Below are positions 25,201 through 33,154 of a stretch of DNA of 64,000 nt, in pieces. The notes under the pieces were generated by a model, which worked only from the letters and a program-made list of their open reading frames with translations, ran no database searches and had not been told where the DNA came from. The stretch's first letter is position 1, and each line of letters starts with the position of its first letter. The stretch is taken from NCBI GenBank assembly GCA_016211085.1, contig JACQSY010000103.1, positions 1 through 64,000 of the forward strand, in the 5' to 3' direction. The position numbers were made by a program, and so were the translations under genes. Origin of the DNA: Acidobacteriota bacterium (lineage in GTDB: Bacteria > Acidobacteriota > UBA6911 > RPQK01 > JACQSY01).

Positions 25201-25329
25201 CCTGCATCGGCAGGCCTACTGCGCGGCTATATTGTGATCGAGTCGACCCAACCTTTGGTTGCCCAAGAGCTCTTCGGCAATGTGACCTTACAATTCCTCT
25301 CGGCGGTGCCTCCTTCTGTTGTGCAGTGA
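22207..25329 (+). CDS. Secreted matrixin-like zinc metalloprotease
   Basis: A roughly 1040-residue secreted protein. A signal peptide (FRLIFLVCLAAAGRLLLAG) leads into a metzincin-type catalytic domain with HEVGHLLGLDH (22738-22770), three histidine zinc ligands, and VPVMYP as the Met-turn. Next come a carboxypeptidase-regulatory-like fold (GTIKGQVFRRTG to GLTPGDYYVYIEP), a NIDO-like segment (INDLDALTDDDEMTF to FSVTLYANGDIRFKY), and long beta-sandwich tails. It probably degrades extracellular protein. GTG 22207 has GAGG 7 nt upstream; an in-frame ATG at 22189 has none. The 199-residue secreted protein precedes it. Confidence 0.88.
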   Translation: MNNVNSNSYTSPFRLIFLVCLAAAGRLLLAGGPTFVGSGGLPFMWDPTVGVPYAIDQGPLGSLNNEDAEQLVRDAFEAWKGVETATLTFSEQEPLSTDLNGQNYRSFMGSQLHPENPIIFDSDGSIIADRLGVEAKDVVLGFAGIRFADTQTQRFQSGWVVLNGTRANHSAFKVVVVHEVGHLLGLDHTQAGRPFAEDGNLLNNNSVPVMYPVAQVGGSTQPLRDDQVWFSWLYPEPIFRPSTGTIKGQVFRRTGGAFQGANVVAVPIDSSLIEQRREMVSVVSDFLITNDGSYELPGLTPGDYYVYIEPLDSDFTRGSGVGPYDARFSNFIKDYYNAANESGTDSDNPNEKTVIRVAAGQTVSGINLVSNENINDLDALTDDDEMTFEFPAGFSFPFYGKAYREVVVNSDGNLTFTGGDSQPGAARSRERFLTGLPRIAPLFTDLDPGSRGDDKKVTATAGTGELTFAWENVPEFTDSGETRPGNRFSVTLYANGDIRFKYESIQVTPDLDNLQVIVGISPGKASVNSVATDFSTRSLPIRYRSAPVFEAFEGSSFDLSGKEILFKTADSLATIADLFFPFYQGNSQNFTGYAVTNHAPVDAELLFQAFGRQGEPLPFADNPHIETLGPQKQLARLGSELFGTSLATLQNGWVKVGSTRPEMASFFQFGNGLTGSLTKMDGSVAIRAASKVLFFTRIYQGPASFPSLSGPRDATTLLSIANPSTTESITLLLKIVNAAGQPLAAEVSRTLAAQGQLIESVGSLFGLPGSVSGGMIRVDVTGGVGAVGFQLVELEDTVLGLNASPAGTANLAYSAQLANGTAEGLSIFTNIKLVNTAGVPRSVTLRAFREDGSVIGVFGPSGLVLNPNQSFERDVADVFGLGPTTSPAITGSIVVEADGPGIIGDVIFGDPRRIDFAAAMPLQSVLFKRAIFSQVSNGSLDPSRPSLNTFTGLAFFNPNAAAAEVTIQVFRSDGTLVGSKSLSLGPNRRLSETVQQLIPASAGLLRGYIVIESTQPLVAQELFGNVTLQFLSAVPPSVVQ

Positions 25330-25387
25330 GCGGCAGAAAAATCACTTATTCCTGTTAGCCCAAGGAGTGGTGTCAGCAGTCTCTGTT

Positions 25388-25738
25388 ATGGTCAGGGCAG
25401 GAATGCTAGGTGACGCGCAGGAGACGGTATTTGCCCATCGCAGCGAAGAAGAATTCGCACGCTTCCTGGATTTTTATCAAATCGAGTGGCGTTACGAGCC
25501 CGCGTGTTTTCCACTGGAGTGGGACGAGAAGGGACGTGTAATCGAAAGCTTCACTCCTGATTTTTATCTGCCTCAGTTCGATTTATATGTCGAGCTTACC
25601 ACCATGAAGCAGAGTCTGGTCACGAGAAAGAACCGCAAGATTCGCCGCATGCGGGAACTTTATCCGGATGTTAAGGTGAAAATCCTGTACGGTCGTGACT
25701 ACCGGAAATTGCTTTTCAAGTTCGGTGTGCTTGAGTGA
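25388..25738 (+). CDS. Small PD-(D/E)XK nuclease-like protein upstream of hpt
   Basis: The 116-residue protein contains FTPDFYLPQFDLYVELTTMK (about residues 55-74), which reads as the D...(E)xT strand pair of a restriction-endonuclease-like core, then a basic helix (RKNRKIRRMRELYPD) and a final strand VKILYGRDY. I could not confirm the active-site lysine. Its stop overlaps the GTG of hpt (25735) by 4 bp, implying coupling. Start alternatives are 25388 and 25403; the latter has AGGG 6 nt upstream. A function in nucleic-acid handling is inferred only from the motif. Confidence 0.6.
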   Translation: MVRAGMLGDAQETVFAHRSEEEFARFLDFYQIEWRYEPACFPLEWDEKGRVIESFTPDFYLPQFDLYVELTTMKQSLVTRKNRKIRRMRELYPDVKVKILYGRDYRKLLFKFGVLE

Positions 25739-26298
25739 AAGAAGTTCCTTTATCGAATCGTCCGCACTTGGTTCCTGCCGTTGTAAAAGAGGTGGTGTTT
25801 GATCAGGAGGCCATTGCGAAACGCATTGGAGAGCTGGCGGCCGAGATTTCTCACAGCTACCGTGACCTCAGACCAGTGCTGGTAGTGATCTTAAAGGGCG
25901 CTTTTGTCTTCGCTTGCGATTTGATCCGGCAGATGAAGGTGGAGCTTACCCTGGATTTCATTGCCAAGAGCCCTTACTTGGCGAGCCGTGGTGGCGAGGT
26001 GAAGATCATTAAGGATCTGGAACAGGACATCTCCGGCCGACATGTGCTCTTGTTGGAGGACATCGTCGATACGGGGCTTACCTTGAACTACCTAGTGCGC
26101 GTGCTGTCATCTCGGGAACCGGCTTCTCTGGCCATCTGCTCCCTATTGGATCGACCTGCCCTTCGTCTGGCCGATATTCCACTCCGGTACGTAGGATTCA
26201 ACGTGACTGATGAATTTCTGATTGGCTATGGTTTGGACTATCGCGATCGATATCGGAACCTTCCCTACATTGCTACCATGAAAATCGAAGGGGCCTGA
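25735..26298 (+). CDS. hpt: Hypoxanthine phosphoribosyltransferase
   Basis: Hpt (187 residues) transfers phosphoribose from PRPP to hypoxanthine or guanine in purine salvage. The PRPP-binding signature is LLLEDIVDTGLTLN, the characteristic I-V-D-T-G-T/L loop; LVVILKGAFVFACDLIR and YVGFNVTDEFLIGYGLDY complete the fold. The GTG start overlaps the preceding gene by 4 bp. Family length is about 180 residues, so this is complete. The identity is clear although the two-base selectivity cannot be judged. Confidence 0.93.
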   Translation: MKEVPLSNRPHLVPAVVKEVVFDQEAIAKRIGELAAEISHSYRDLRPVLVVILKGAFVFACDLIRQMKVELTLDFIAKSPYLASRGGEVKIIKDLEQDISGRHVLLLEDIVDTGLTLNYLVRVLSSREPASLAICSLLDRPALRLADIPLRYVGFNVTDEFLIGYGLDYRDRYRNLPYIATMKIEGA

Positions 26299-26368
26299 GG
26301 AATCCCTTAAATGTCAAAATTTAAGATGCTCCTGATGTCGGGGTGTCTTCACCGGTGGGGCTGATGAC

Positions 26369-26614
26369 GTGACCATTAGTGAGCGGGCAGGCTTGTTGAT
26401 TCTGTTTGGCTTGATTTTCACGGTTTTTTACGCAGTCGCGATTTCCGTCATTCTGGGAATTCGAGAAAACTACCTTCGTTATTACCAGAAAGCTGATCTT
26501 CAGTGGACGGGTCCTCGACCCGGGAAACGGTTCCAGCCGGTGCGGTGGTTCTGGCTGGTTCTTGCGGGAGGTATTAGTTCATGGCTGACGGTCCACTGGA
26601 TCATTCTCCGGTGA
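26369..26614 (+). CDS. Small two-helix membrane protein
   Basis: The 81-residue frame has two hydrophobic helices (about residues 8-29 and 60-79) separated by a charged, aromatic-rich loop (RENYLRYYQKADLQWTGPRPGKR). The loop would face the cytoplasm if the first helix enters by the usual positive-inside rule. I do not recognise it. GTG 26369 is the only plausible start. Support is moderate: codon use is ordinary and no longer frame competes. Confidence 0.5.
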   Translation: MTISERAGLLILFGLIFTVFYAVAISVILGIRENYLRYYQKADLQWTGPRPGKRFQPVRWFWLVLAGGISSWLTVHWIILR

Positions 26615-26699
26615 GCAGCAAGATGTAAAGAGTGCTCCTCGAGGCAATAAACATGGAGCGCTTGCGGAAAAGGGTAGGGAATACACAGCCACCGTCTTT

Positions 26700-26780
26700 C
26701 AGAGGCGCATCAACCGCAGGGAGCGCTCCTGGGGCAGGCACAGAAGCGCTTACTTCGCTGGCGCTCTGTGCGCGCCTCTG
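26700..26780 (-). repeat. Palindromic interspersed repeat, copy B
   Basis: Ends CAGAGGCGC (26700-26708) and GCGCCTCTG (26772-26780) are perfect 9-bp inverted repeats. Read on the minus strand, its first 38 bases nearly match copy A at 14730-14767, including AGCGCCAGCGAAGTAAGCGC, and the far end matches again. It lies in the gap between a small membrane gene and the aquaporin gene. Confidence 0.6.
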
Positions 26781-26801
26781 ATACTACGCGGTTAGGCGAA
26801 A

Positions 26802-27476
26802 TCAAGGCCGTGGCTGGGCTTCGCCGCCGCTGTGGAAAAAAGTGTCGTAAGTGAAAGCAGCGGCAAAGGCGCCAAGGAAAGGACCCATGATATACATCCA
26901 CCAATAGGACAGATCTCCGGTTGCAATGGCTGGGCCGAAGGTGCGCGCTGGGTTCATGGAGGCCCCTGTCAGAGCTCCGCCCATGAGGATGTCCATGGTC
27001 AGAACGAATCCTATGGCCAGGCCCACGGCGTTGCCAGACCTACCCACAACAGCAGTCCCGTAGATGGTGATCACCAGCAGAAAGGTGAGGATTGCTTCCA
27101 GGAGGATGGTCTTGCCGGCATCGCTCGTGAGAAGGCCAATCGTGGCACCCAGCCCATTGACGTTCCCTATGATGCCGCGCAGAGCAAAACCCGCCAGAGC
27201 AGCGCCGAACAACTGAGCAGCCCAATACCAAAGAACGCTGACCCAGGTCATCCGTTGCCGGACGAGCATGGCAAAGGTGACGGCGGGGTTGGCGTGGGCA
27301 CCCGAAATGGGGCCCCAGGTATAAACAATGACCATCAGCGCAATCCCATGTGCGAGGGCTACGCCCACCAAGCCGGCGCCCGATGTGGTCGCCAGGGCGC
27401 CAGCGCCGGCTCCAATAAAGACGAGAGTAAAGGTGCCGATCAGTTCAGCAATTGCAGGCTTAAGGTTCGGATTCAT
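26802..27476 (-). CDS. aqpZ: Aquaporin/MIP-family channel
   Basis: A 224-residue inner-membrane channel of the MIP family. Both pore motifs are intact: GAHANPAVT in the first half and GASMNPARTF in the second, each an NPA box, with about six transmembrane helices and a final GPFLGAFAAAFTYDTFF helix. Glycerol channels usually have GLA(R)/D residues after the second NPA; here GASMNPAR suggests a water channel (AqpZ-like), but this is a guess from one feature. The gene is divergent from the DUF4202 gene with a 65-bp shared promoter region. Confidence 0.9.
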   Translation of the reverse strand: MNPNLKPAIAELIGTFTLVFIGAGAGALATTSGAGLVGVALAHGIALMVIVYTWGPISGAHANPAVTFAMLVRQRMTWVSVLWYWAAQLFGAALAGFALRGIIGNVNGLGATIGLLTSDAGKTILLEAILTFLLVITIYGTAVVGRSGNAVGLAIGFVLTMDILMGGALTGASMNPARTFGPAIATGDLSYWWMYIMGPFLGAFAAAFTYDTFFHSGGEAQPRP

Positions 27477-27518
27477 GGTGAAAACCTCTCCCTCTCAAAC
27501 GATTGATGTTGATAACAC

Positions 27519-27527
27519 TGTTATAAT
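27519..27527 (+). promoter_or_regulatory. Extended -10 upstream of the DUF4202 gene
   Basis: TG (27519-27520), T, TATAAT (27522-27527) is a perfect extended -10. The start codon is 15 nt away, so the leader would be about 8 nt without a ribosome site. Confidence 0.45.
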
Positions 27528-27541
27528 TTTGTTCCACGTCC

Positions 27542-28132
27542 ATGGACAAGGAAGAAATTCAAGCGGCTTTCGACGCCTTTGATACAGCCAATCAACTTGA
27601 CCCCAATCTGGAGATTGATGGAGGTGTCGCCTGCCCTCGGGAGTATTTGTACGCCAAAAGGCTGACAGAATGGATTAGGAAGCTTGAAAAGGAACCTTCA
27701 GAGGAGCTGTTGTTGGCAGCGCGATGCCAGCACATTGAACGCTGGAAAATCCCTCGAACGCAATTTCCTCCGGGTAGGAAAGGATATCTCGAGTGGCGTG
27801 AGACCCTGGCTCGTTTTCACGCCAGGAGGATGCGTGAAATTCTGGGAACATTGAATTATCCCCAGGACGTGATTCAGCGAATCGAATCGTTGAATCTGAA
27901 GAGAAACATCAAAAGCGATCCCCAAACGCAGACGATGGAAGACGCGCTTTGTCTGGTTTTTCTTCAATACCAGTTCCACGAGTTTGTTGCCAAGACAGGC
28001 GAAAACGACGTGCTACGCATTGTACGGAAAACATGGAAGAAAATGAGTCCAAACGCCCAGAAGCACGCACTGGCGCTTGATTTTCATCCCAATGACAGAG
28101 AACTGATCACCCGAGCGCTCTCGACTCTATGA
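27542..28132 (+). CDS. DUF4202-family protein
   Basis: The 196-residue protein matches the DUF4202 pattern in my memory: DAFDTANQLDPN near the N-terminus, AARCQHIERWKIPRTQFP in the middle, GYLEWRETLARFHARR, and the C-terminal HPNDRELITRAL. Histidines in RCQHIERW and RFHARR and the late Asp/His suggest an HD-like metal-dependent enzyme, but this is inference; the family has no settled function. It is monocistronic with a near-leaderless start and divergent from the aquaporin. Confidence 0.78.
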   Translation: MDKEEIQAAFDAFDTANQLDPNLEIDGGVACPREYLYAKRLTEWIRKLEKEPSEELLLAARCQHIERWKIPRTQFPPGRKGYLEWRETLARFHARRMREILGTLNYPQDVIQRIESLNLKRNIKSDPQTQTMEDALCLVFLQYQFHEFVAKTGENDVLRIVRKTWKKMSPNAQKHALALDFHPNDRELITRALSTL

Positions 28133-28136
28133 TCTC

Positions 28137-28394
28137 TTAATGAATTTTCTTAATGTCAGTGGCCTGAGGAGCAGACCACGCTCCAAGGCTTGTGCGCACC
28201 CTTGACTTCAGGACTTCGCGGCTGTCTCCAGTTTCGTCCAGGAGTGAAAACATAAATATCTTTCCATCGATGCAATGAACGCAGATTTCCCACCCTCCCC
28301 CTGAATCCATTGGAAGAGCATAAGCCAGGCTGCAGATTTGCCCTCGCTCTCTAATAATGTCTTCGACTATTCTTTCAATTTCAGTTTGGGTCAT
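28137..28394 (-). CDS. Small hypothetical protein
   Basis: The 85-residue frame begins MTQTEIERIVEDIIRERG and contains GGGWEICVHCIDGKIFMFSL, then a charged tail. The composition suggests a small alpha/beta protein; there are three cysteines (positions about 20-50) but no zinc motif. No function recognised. It converges on the DUF4202 gene with 4 bp between stops and sits 53 bp downstream of nothing else on its own strand except the methyltransferase gene's end. Confidence 0.45.
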   Translation of the reverse strand: MTQTEIERIVEDIIRERGQICSLAYALPMDSGGGWEICVHCIDGKIFMFSLLDETGDSREVLKSRVRTSLGAWSAPQATDIKKIH

Positions 28395-28447
28395 TTATTC
28401 GCTCCAGCGTTTTTTGGGAAAGCCCATCATAAACAAATCCTGGCCGA

Positions 28448-29161
28448 CTAAGAAATGCCTGGATAAAGGACCGCAACAAACCGAAAGGCCCAGCGCCGCC
28501 GGAGGGTGAAAGAGCGCGCAGCGCTGCTCAACAAGTTGTGCAATTCCTGTCTGCGAAACGCCTTCAGGACAGAGAGCGGTCCGTCATGATCCACCACCTT
28601 GGAGCGAGAAAATAAAAAATTTGCTAAATGAATGCCTGCGTAGGCCAGCCAATGGCGATGCAGGTCAACAACGATGACGGCGTGGCGGGCGTAAGTGATG
28701 CACTTCTGCAAGAGGAGTTGTATCTCGGCGTCTGGAAAATGATGCAGAAATGAGGAACAAAAGAGCAGGTCACAACACTTTCGACGGAGCGGCGCTGCGA
28801 AAGCGTCGGCCTGAATCAGGTGCAGTGCCGGCAAGGGAAAAGACTCTAGGGCGTATTGACACGCCTGCTGGTTGCGGTCGATGGCAACCAACTGGAGGCT
28901 GATTCCTTCTGACTGTGCCCATCTTAAGACGGCTGCAGCGATGTCGGCCGACCCCGCTCCTAGGTCGACAATGCGCAGGACTCGGTTCTCAGCTCCCAAT
29001 GTGCGCAGGATGGGCTTCAGCGTCTTTAATACCGCACGAGTCCCTCCGAGCCACGTATTTACTTGTCGCAAGCCCTGCATCGCCAGGCGCGTTTCAGAGG
29101 GATTCACCCTTCCTGGAAGATCCAGGAGTTCGGGCTGAAGGCTACGCGTGGAGAAATCCAT
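28448..29161 (-). CDS. Class I SAM-dependent methyltransferase
   Basis: A 237-residue enzyme from ATG 29161 (upstream ATG 29173 adds four residues). The N-terminus MDFSTRSLQPELLDLPG and QVNTWLGGTRAVL form the cap typical of methyltransferases found beside type III polyketide synthases. Motif I is VDLGAGSADIAAAVL, motif II LVAIDRNQQAC, and SSFLHHFPDAE the later strand. A hydrophobic segment (WLAYAGIHLANFLFS) suggests a lipophilic substrate. No polyketide synthase is adjacent here, so the methyl acceptor is unknown. Confidence 0.85.
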   Translation of the reverse strand: MDFSTRSLQPELLDLPGRVNPSETRLAMQGLRQVNTWLGGTRAVLKTLKPILRTLGAENRVLRIVDLGAGSADIAAAVLRWAQSEGISLQLVAIDRNQQACQYALESFPLPALHLIQADAFAAPLRRKCCDLLFCSSFLHHFPDAEIQLLLQKCITYARHAVIVVDLHRHWLAYAGIHLANFLFSRSKVVDHDGPLSVLKAFRRQELHNLLSSAARSFTLRRRWAFRFVAVLYPGIS

Positions 29162-29249
29162 CATCAAGAGCATAGTATTCCAGGACCTCGACTGCGAAAA
29201 GGGGCTGTTTTGAAAGACCTTAAGTTATTTACTCCGTTTCAAGTCAGGT

Positions 29250-29741
29250 ATGGAGAATTCACCTCAGATCCCTTCTGCCCTCATCGCTATTCTCCTGAAC
29301 CGATTGGGATTTGAAGCAAGTAAATCGGGCTGGAGCGCTTATTGCCTGAGGTCAACGTCTGACCTGGGCGGCAAGAACGTTACTTCCCCTGCCAAGTTGT
29401 ACGAAGCCATTTACGCGGGCCGTCCGCTCTTGCTTCTGTGTCCCGAAGGGACCACCACCCGCCTGGCGCGGCGCGCCGGTGGCTGTTGGATTGCTCATCC
29501 TGAAGATGCGCCTGGCATCCGCAAAACGCTCCTCGCTTTGTTTGAACGCTGGAAAAGCGGTTGGCCGATTGAAAGCCCGCGCCAGGAAGCTGTCTCTTTT
29601 TACAGCCGTATCCATCAGTCCTCTCGCCTTCTAAGGTTTCTCTCCTCTGTGGCAAACCCCCTGGCATCCTCTCACACCTCCTGCCTGCAACGCGCACCGC
29701 GCGGAACACTTCCGGCTGCGGCCGGGATCCTTCCTAAATAA
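29250..29741 (+). pseudogene. C-terminal remnant of a GT4 glycosyltransferase
   Basis: Only the nucleotide-sugar half of a GT4 enzyme is present: TSPAKLYEAIYAGRPLLLLCPEG followed by LARRAGGCWIAHPEDAPGIRKTLLALFERWKSG (split here by eye), the usual E-x7-G-x2-P loop and C-terminal helix. The 163-residue frame has no GT4 N-terminal domain; an intact enzyme has about 370 residues. The first 40 residues do not fit the family and upstream only 76 bp separate it from the divergent methyltransferase. It is best read as a truncated or decayed gene. A GT9 gene lies downstream on the other strand. Confidence 0.7.
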
Positions 29742-29825
29742 GATCTCTGTTTGCTCGCCGCTCAACTCCGCGACCTGCTCCCAGTGTCCCGTCTCTGAAA
29801 TACCTTTTTGCAGACACTGGCAGGA

Positions 29826-30803
29826 TCAGGATCTTTTCAGCAGTTCCAGGACCGTTTTCCGTAGGATGTCTTCGGGAGCTTCGAAAGGCAGCGCGCGCGA
29901 TTTCTCTCCGGAAGGCTGCCAAACGCGCGGGTCAGTCGGCCCGAAAAAAGCAACTAGGGCGGTTCCACTGGCTGAAGCCAGATGTGAAATCCCGCTGTCA
30001 TTTCCGATCAACAGGCGGCATTGCTTGAGCACACCTGCCAGCAATCGGACCGGAAGCCTATCCAGGAGCGGCGGTGCAGCCTTGCCCCAATGACTCAAGA
30101 AGGCGCGAACCGCCTCCCCGTCGGCCTCTCCTGAAATCAATAAGAGCTGGACACGGCAATCCTTTGCCAGCCAGTCTGCGAGCCGCGCGAACTTTTCCGC
30201 CGGCCAGTTCTTGCGCGGATTTCCGCTTCCCGGATGGAGTGCCACTGTCGGGTTGCTTGAATCCTGTCCAAAGTCCTGCAGCAGAGCCCTTGCCTTTAGA
30301 TCGTCGTCCTGCTTTAGGTAGAGACGTGGTTGGAGATCAGAGACCACAATTCCGGCAGCCTCCGCTATCGAGGCAAATTGCTGGACAGCTGGAACCCCAT
30401 CTTCTTTAGGAGACGGAATCATCAGGACGGGGATCCCCAGGCGCTGAAGGTTCCCTTCAAGAAGGCCCTCCCGATCATTGAGGAAGCTGACAACCAGATT
30501 AAAAGTCTTCAAAAAGTGGGAAAAGGGAAGCTGGTCCAGCTCTGTTTCCGAAAGAGGTCGAAAGAAAGAGGAGAAGCCCGCCTGATCTATGGAGTGGCCC
30601 GCATCTGCGTAATGACGGTCCACGACAAGGTCGAGGTGAGAAGAACGTCCCATCACGTGAATTTTGGCCAACGGCCAGCCTTCACGCAGCGCGTTGAGCA
30701 GCGGCAGGATCAAAAGAAAATCGCCCAGGCCGCCTCCGCGGATCACCAGTACGCTTTTGAGATCCCGGGGAACAATTCCAACTAAACCAGGGGCATGCTT
30801 CAT
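29826..30803 (-). CDS. Glycosyltransferase family 9 (heptosyltransferase-type)
   Basis: The 325-residue GT9 enzyme has the N-terminal VLVIRGGGLGDFLLILPLLNAL and the C-terminal ADP-heptose-site strands VALHPGSGNPRKNWP and LIGNDSGISHLASASGTALVAFFGPTDPRVWQP (split by eye). GT9 enzymes add heptose or related sugars to lipid A core. ATG 30803 precedes MKHAPGLVGIVP; longer starts would run into ilvD. It follows ilvD by 80 bp on the same strand. Exact acceptor cannot be inferred; a lipopolysaccharide-core or surface-glycan role is likely. Confidence 0.88.
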   Translation of the reverse strand: MKHAPGLVGIVPRDLKSVLVIRGGGLGDFLLILPLLNALREGWPLAKIHVMGRSSHLDLVVDRHYADAGHSIDQAGFSSFFRPLSETELDQLPFSHFLKTFNLVVSFLNDREGLLEGNLQRLGIPVLMIPSPKEDGVPAVQQFASIAEAAGIVVSDLQPRLYLKQDDDLKARALLQDFGQDSSNPTVALHPGSGNPRKNWPAEKFARLADWLAKDCRVQLLLISGEADGEAVRAFLSHWGKAAPPLLDRLPVRLLAGVLKQCRLLIGNDSGISHLASASGTALVAFFGPTDPRVWQPSGEKSRALPFEAPEDILRKTVLELLKRS

Positions 30804-30882
30804 AAGGGACGTGAGGCCGTGTCTTGAATTTCGGCGCCAGCGCCGCGCCGGAAGAATCCAATGTAATTTCGGGGGCGAGATC

Positions 30883-32556
30883 CTAGCCGGTGGTGGCTCC
30901 CTCAGAAGCCGATGAGACCAACCGCGCATATTTGGCGAGTGCTCCACTCTTGTAACGTGGAGAAGGTGCTTTCCATTTACGCAATCTCGTTCGAATCTCT
31001 GTATTGCTGATTTCGACGTCCAGGCGCCTTTTCTTAATATCCAGAACAATCATGTCGCCATTCTTTAAAACGGCCAAAGGACCGCCGACCGCCGCTTCCG
31101 GAGAAATATGTCCTACAACAAATCCGTGTGAGGCTCCTGAGAAGCGGCCATCCGTGATCAATGCCACGCTGTTTCCCAGGCCGGCGCCCTGCACGGCTGC
31201 CGTTACTGCCAGCATCTCCCGCATCCCAGGTCCGCCTTTCGGCCCTTCGTAGCGAATGACAATAACGTCGCCCGGTTTGATCTTTCCAAGCTTTACCGCG
31301 CGAAAGGCGTCCTCTTCGCGATTGAAAACCCGGGCGGGTCCGCGATGTGCGTCGCGCTCATATCCAGAAAGCTTGACGACACAGCCGTCGGGTGCCAGAT
31401 TTCCTCGGAGGATCAATAGACCTCCGGTTTTTTTCAAGGGTTTATCTGGGGGATGGATGACCAGTTGCCCGCGCACTTCAGGAGCTTTTTGCACCTCTTC
31501 ACCAATGGTTTTTCCCGTAACTGTCAATTCATTTGGGTAAAGAAGTCCGGCTTCGAGAAGGTAACGGCCCACCAATGGCATGCCTCCGGCTTCAAACATG
31601 TCAGGCGCTGTGTATTTTCCGGAGGGCTTCAGGTCGGCCAACACCGGGGTCTTTTCCGAGATCTTGTCGAAGTCGTCGATGGACAGTCGCACCCCCGCCT
31701 CCTTGGCAAACGCCACCAGGTGCAGCACGGAGTTAGTGGAACCCCCGGTTGCCACCACGCCTGCAATGGCGTTCAGAAGCGCGTTACGGGTCACGATTTG
31801 ACGCGGTCGTATCCCTTGCTGAAGCAAACTCATCACCAGACGCCCACATTCAAAGGCAACTTCCGCTTTCCGCGGGTGTGGAGCAGGCACTCCGTTAAAT
31901 CCCATGGGCGATACTCCCAGCATCTCCAGAGCGGTGGACATAGTGTTGGCGGTAAATTGGCCGCCGCACGCCCCTGCGCCCGGACATGCATGACTTTCGA
32001 TTCCGTGAAGTTCCTCTGCCGTGATTCGACCTGCATTGTGCGCGCCGATGGCCTCAAAAACATCCTGAACCGTCAAACGCCGGCCTTGATACTCTCCAGG
32101 CATGATCGAGCCGCTATAAAGTGCCAGCGAAGGGATATTGAGCCGAAGCATTGCCATTAAAGAGCCGGGTGCCGTCTTGTCGCAGCCGGTGATAGTCACC
32201 AGGGCGTCAAAAAGATGTCCCCGCGACACCAGTTCGATCGAGTCGGCGATGATCTCTCTGCTGACCAGAGAAGACTTCATTCCTTCCGTGCCCATGGCGA
32301 TGCCGTCGGTCACCGTGATGGTGTTGAATTCGATGGGCAATCCGCCGGCCGCCCTGATGCCCTCTTTGACTTTTTCAGCAAGGGCGCGGTGGTTGTAGTT
32401 ACATGGCGTGATTTCAATCCAACAGTGAGCCACCCCTATCAGGGGGCGCTTCAGATCCTCGTCTGTGAACCCGATTGCTTTAAAGTAAGAACGGGCCGCA
32501 GCTCGATCTGGGCCGTCCAGTAAAACACGACTGTTGTAGCGCATGTCAGAAGTCAT
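30883..32556 (-). CDS. ilvD: Dihydroxy-acid dehydratase
   Basis: IlvD (557 residues from ATG 32556) dehydrates dihydroxy acids to 2-ketoisovalerate and 2-keto-3-methylvalerate in valine/isoleucine synthesis, using an Fe-S cluster. Cysteines in [16 protein letters not shown] (Cys45, Cys52), TGCDKTAPG and [15 protein letters not shown] are present, the last motif being a hallmark. Three in-frame ATGs lie close together (32574, 32565, 32556); GGAAAGG is 9 nt before the third, so I chose it. A TATAAT box on the minus strand (32593-32588) supplies a promoter. The IPVHPP or other partners are not adjacent. Confidence 0.95.
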   Translation of the reverse strand: MTSDMRYNSRVLLDGPDRAAARSYFKAIGFTDEDLKRPLIGVAHCWIEITPCNYNHRALAEKVKEGIRAAGGLPIEFNTITVTDGIAMGTEGMKSSLVSREIIADSIELVSRGHLFDALVTITGCDKTAPGSLMAMLRLNIPSLALYSGSIMPGEYQGRRLTVQDVFEAIGAHNAGRITAEELHGIESHACPGAGACGGQFTANTMSTALEMLGVSPMGFNGVPAPHPRKAEVAFECGRLVMSLLQQGIRPRQIVTRNALLNAIAGVVATGGSTNSVLHLVAFAKEAGVRLSIDDFDKISEKTPVLADLKPSGKYTAPDMFEAGGMPLVGRYLLEAGLLYPNELTVTGKTIGEEVQKAPEVRGQLVIHPPDKPLKKTGGLLILRGNLAPDGCVVKLSGYERDAHRGPARVFNREEDAFRAVKLGKIKPGDVIVIRYEGPKGGPGMREMLAVTAAVQGAGLGNSVALITDGRFSGASHGFVVGHISPEAAVGGPLAVLKNGDMIVLDIKKRRLDVEISNTEIRTRLRKWKAPSPRYKSGALAKYARLVSSASEGATTG

Positions 32557-32587
32557 CTGTTTCATCCTTTCCATCGTGCAGGGCGAA

Positions 32588-32593
32588 ATTATA
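32588..32593 (-). promoter_or_regulatory. -10 box of ilvD
   Basis: The minus-strand reading of 32593-32588 is TATAAT. The first in-frame ATG (32574) is 13 nt away and the ribosome-site-supported ATG at 32556 is 31 nt away. No -35 was resolved. Confidence 0.45.
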
Positions 32594-32668
32594 ACCTAAC
32601 ACCGAAGGACTGTTGCACTTGATCTATGCCTCACAAATGATCTACCTTGTCAGGGGAATCAACCATAA

Positions 32669-33076
32669 ATGGCTGGAAAAAATCCCTACATTGAGGAAGT
32701 CAGCGTTCAGCTGCCTGAAACGCGCTACAAGATCACTTTCGTGAGTGAAGGTCGCGTTGTCGAAGTGGACCCATCGCAAATACCCTTCCAGAGAACCGGC
32801 TTGCCGGGAAGCATCCTCGACATCGCCCTGGGCAACGGGATTGAAATTGATCACGCATGTGGAGGCGTGGTGGCTTGTTCCACCTGTCACATTCATGTGC
32901 TGCAAGGGCTGGAATCGTGTAACGAGCCCACGGAGGACGAACAAGACATGCTTGACATGGCCCCCGACCTCTCGCCGAAATCGCGGCTGTCTTGCCAATG
33001 TGTGCCCGATGGCACGCAGGATGTGGTTGTGGAGGTTCCTGCATGGAACCGCAACCTGGTCCGCGAAAGTCATTAG
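32669..33076 (+). CDS. fdx: [2Fe-2S] ferredoxin, adrenodoxin/Isc type
   Basis: The 135-residue ferredoxin has the adrenodoxin-type ligand spacing: Cys64, Cys70 and Cys73 in ACGGVVACSTCH, and a fourth at Cys109, with IPFQRTGLPGSILDIALGNG before the cluster. Such ferredoxins serve in Fe-S assembly or supply electrons to P450s or other oxygenases. It has AGGGGAATC ahead of its ATG and is divergent from ilvD. The EgtD-like gene follows 78 bp downstream on the same strand. A role as electron donor to the MNIO locus 3.5 kb away is possible but unsupported. Confidence 0.92.
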   Translation: MAGKNPYIEEVSVQLPETRYKITFVSEGRVVEVDPSQIPFQRTGLPGSILDIALGNGIEIDHACGGVVACSTCHIHVLQGLESCNEPTEDEQDMLDMAPDLSPKSRLSCQCVPDGTQDVVVEVPAWNRNLVRESH

Positions 33077-33154
33077 GTTCCTGGCCGTCTTCGAACTACC
33101 AGGTCTCCGTGCCTCGCTTGGCGTTTAAGGGAAAACGCAGAAGAGAAAATTGCG

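Noticed and set aside
26306-26325. Hairpin CTTAAAT/ATTTAAG after hpt
   Set aside because: AT-rich 7-bp stem with no T tract; could be random.
14000-26800. Possible CRISPR array from the periodic repeats at 15053-17089
   Set aside because: The period is 414 bp with coding frame maintained; there are no short spacers and no cas genes.
30804-31049. N-terminal extension of the GT9 gene
   Set aside because: It overlaps the end of ilvD and the GT9 homology begins at ATG 30803.
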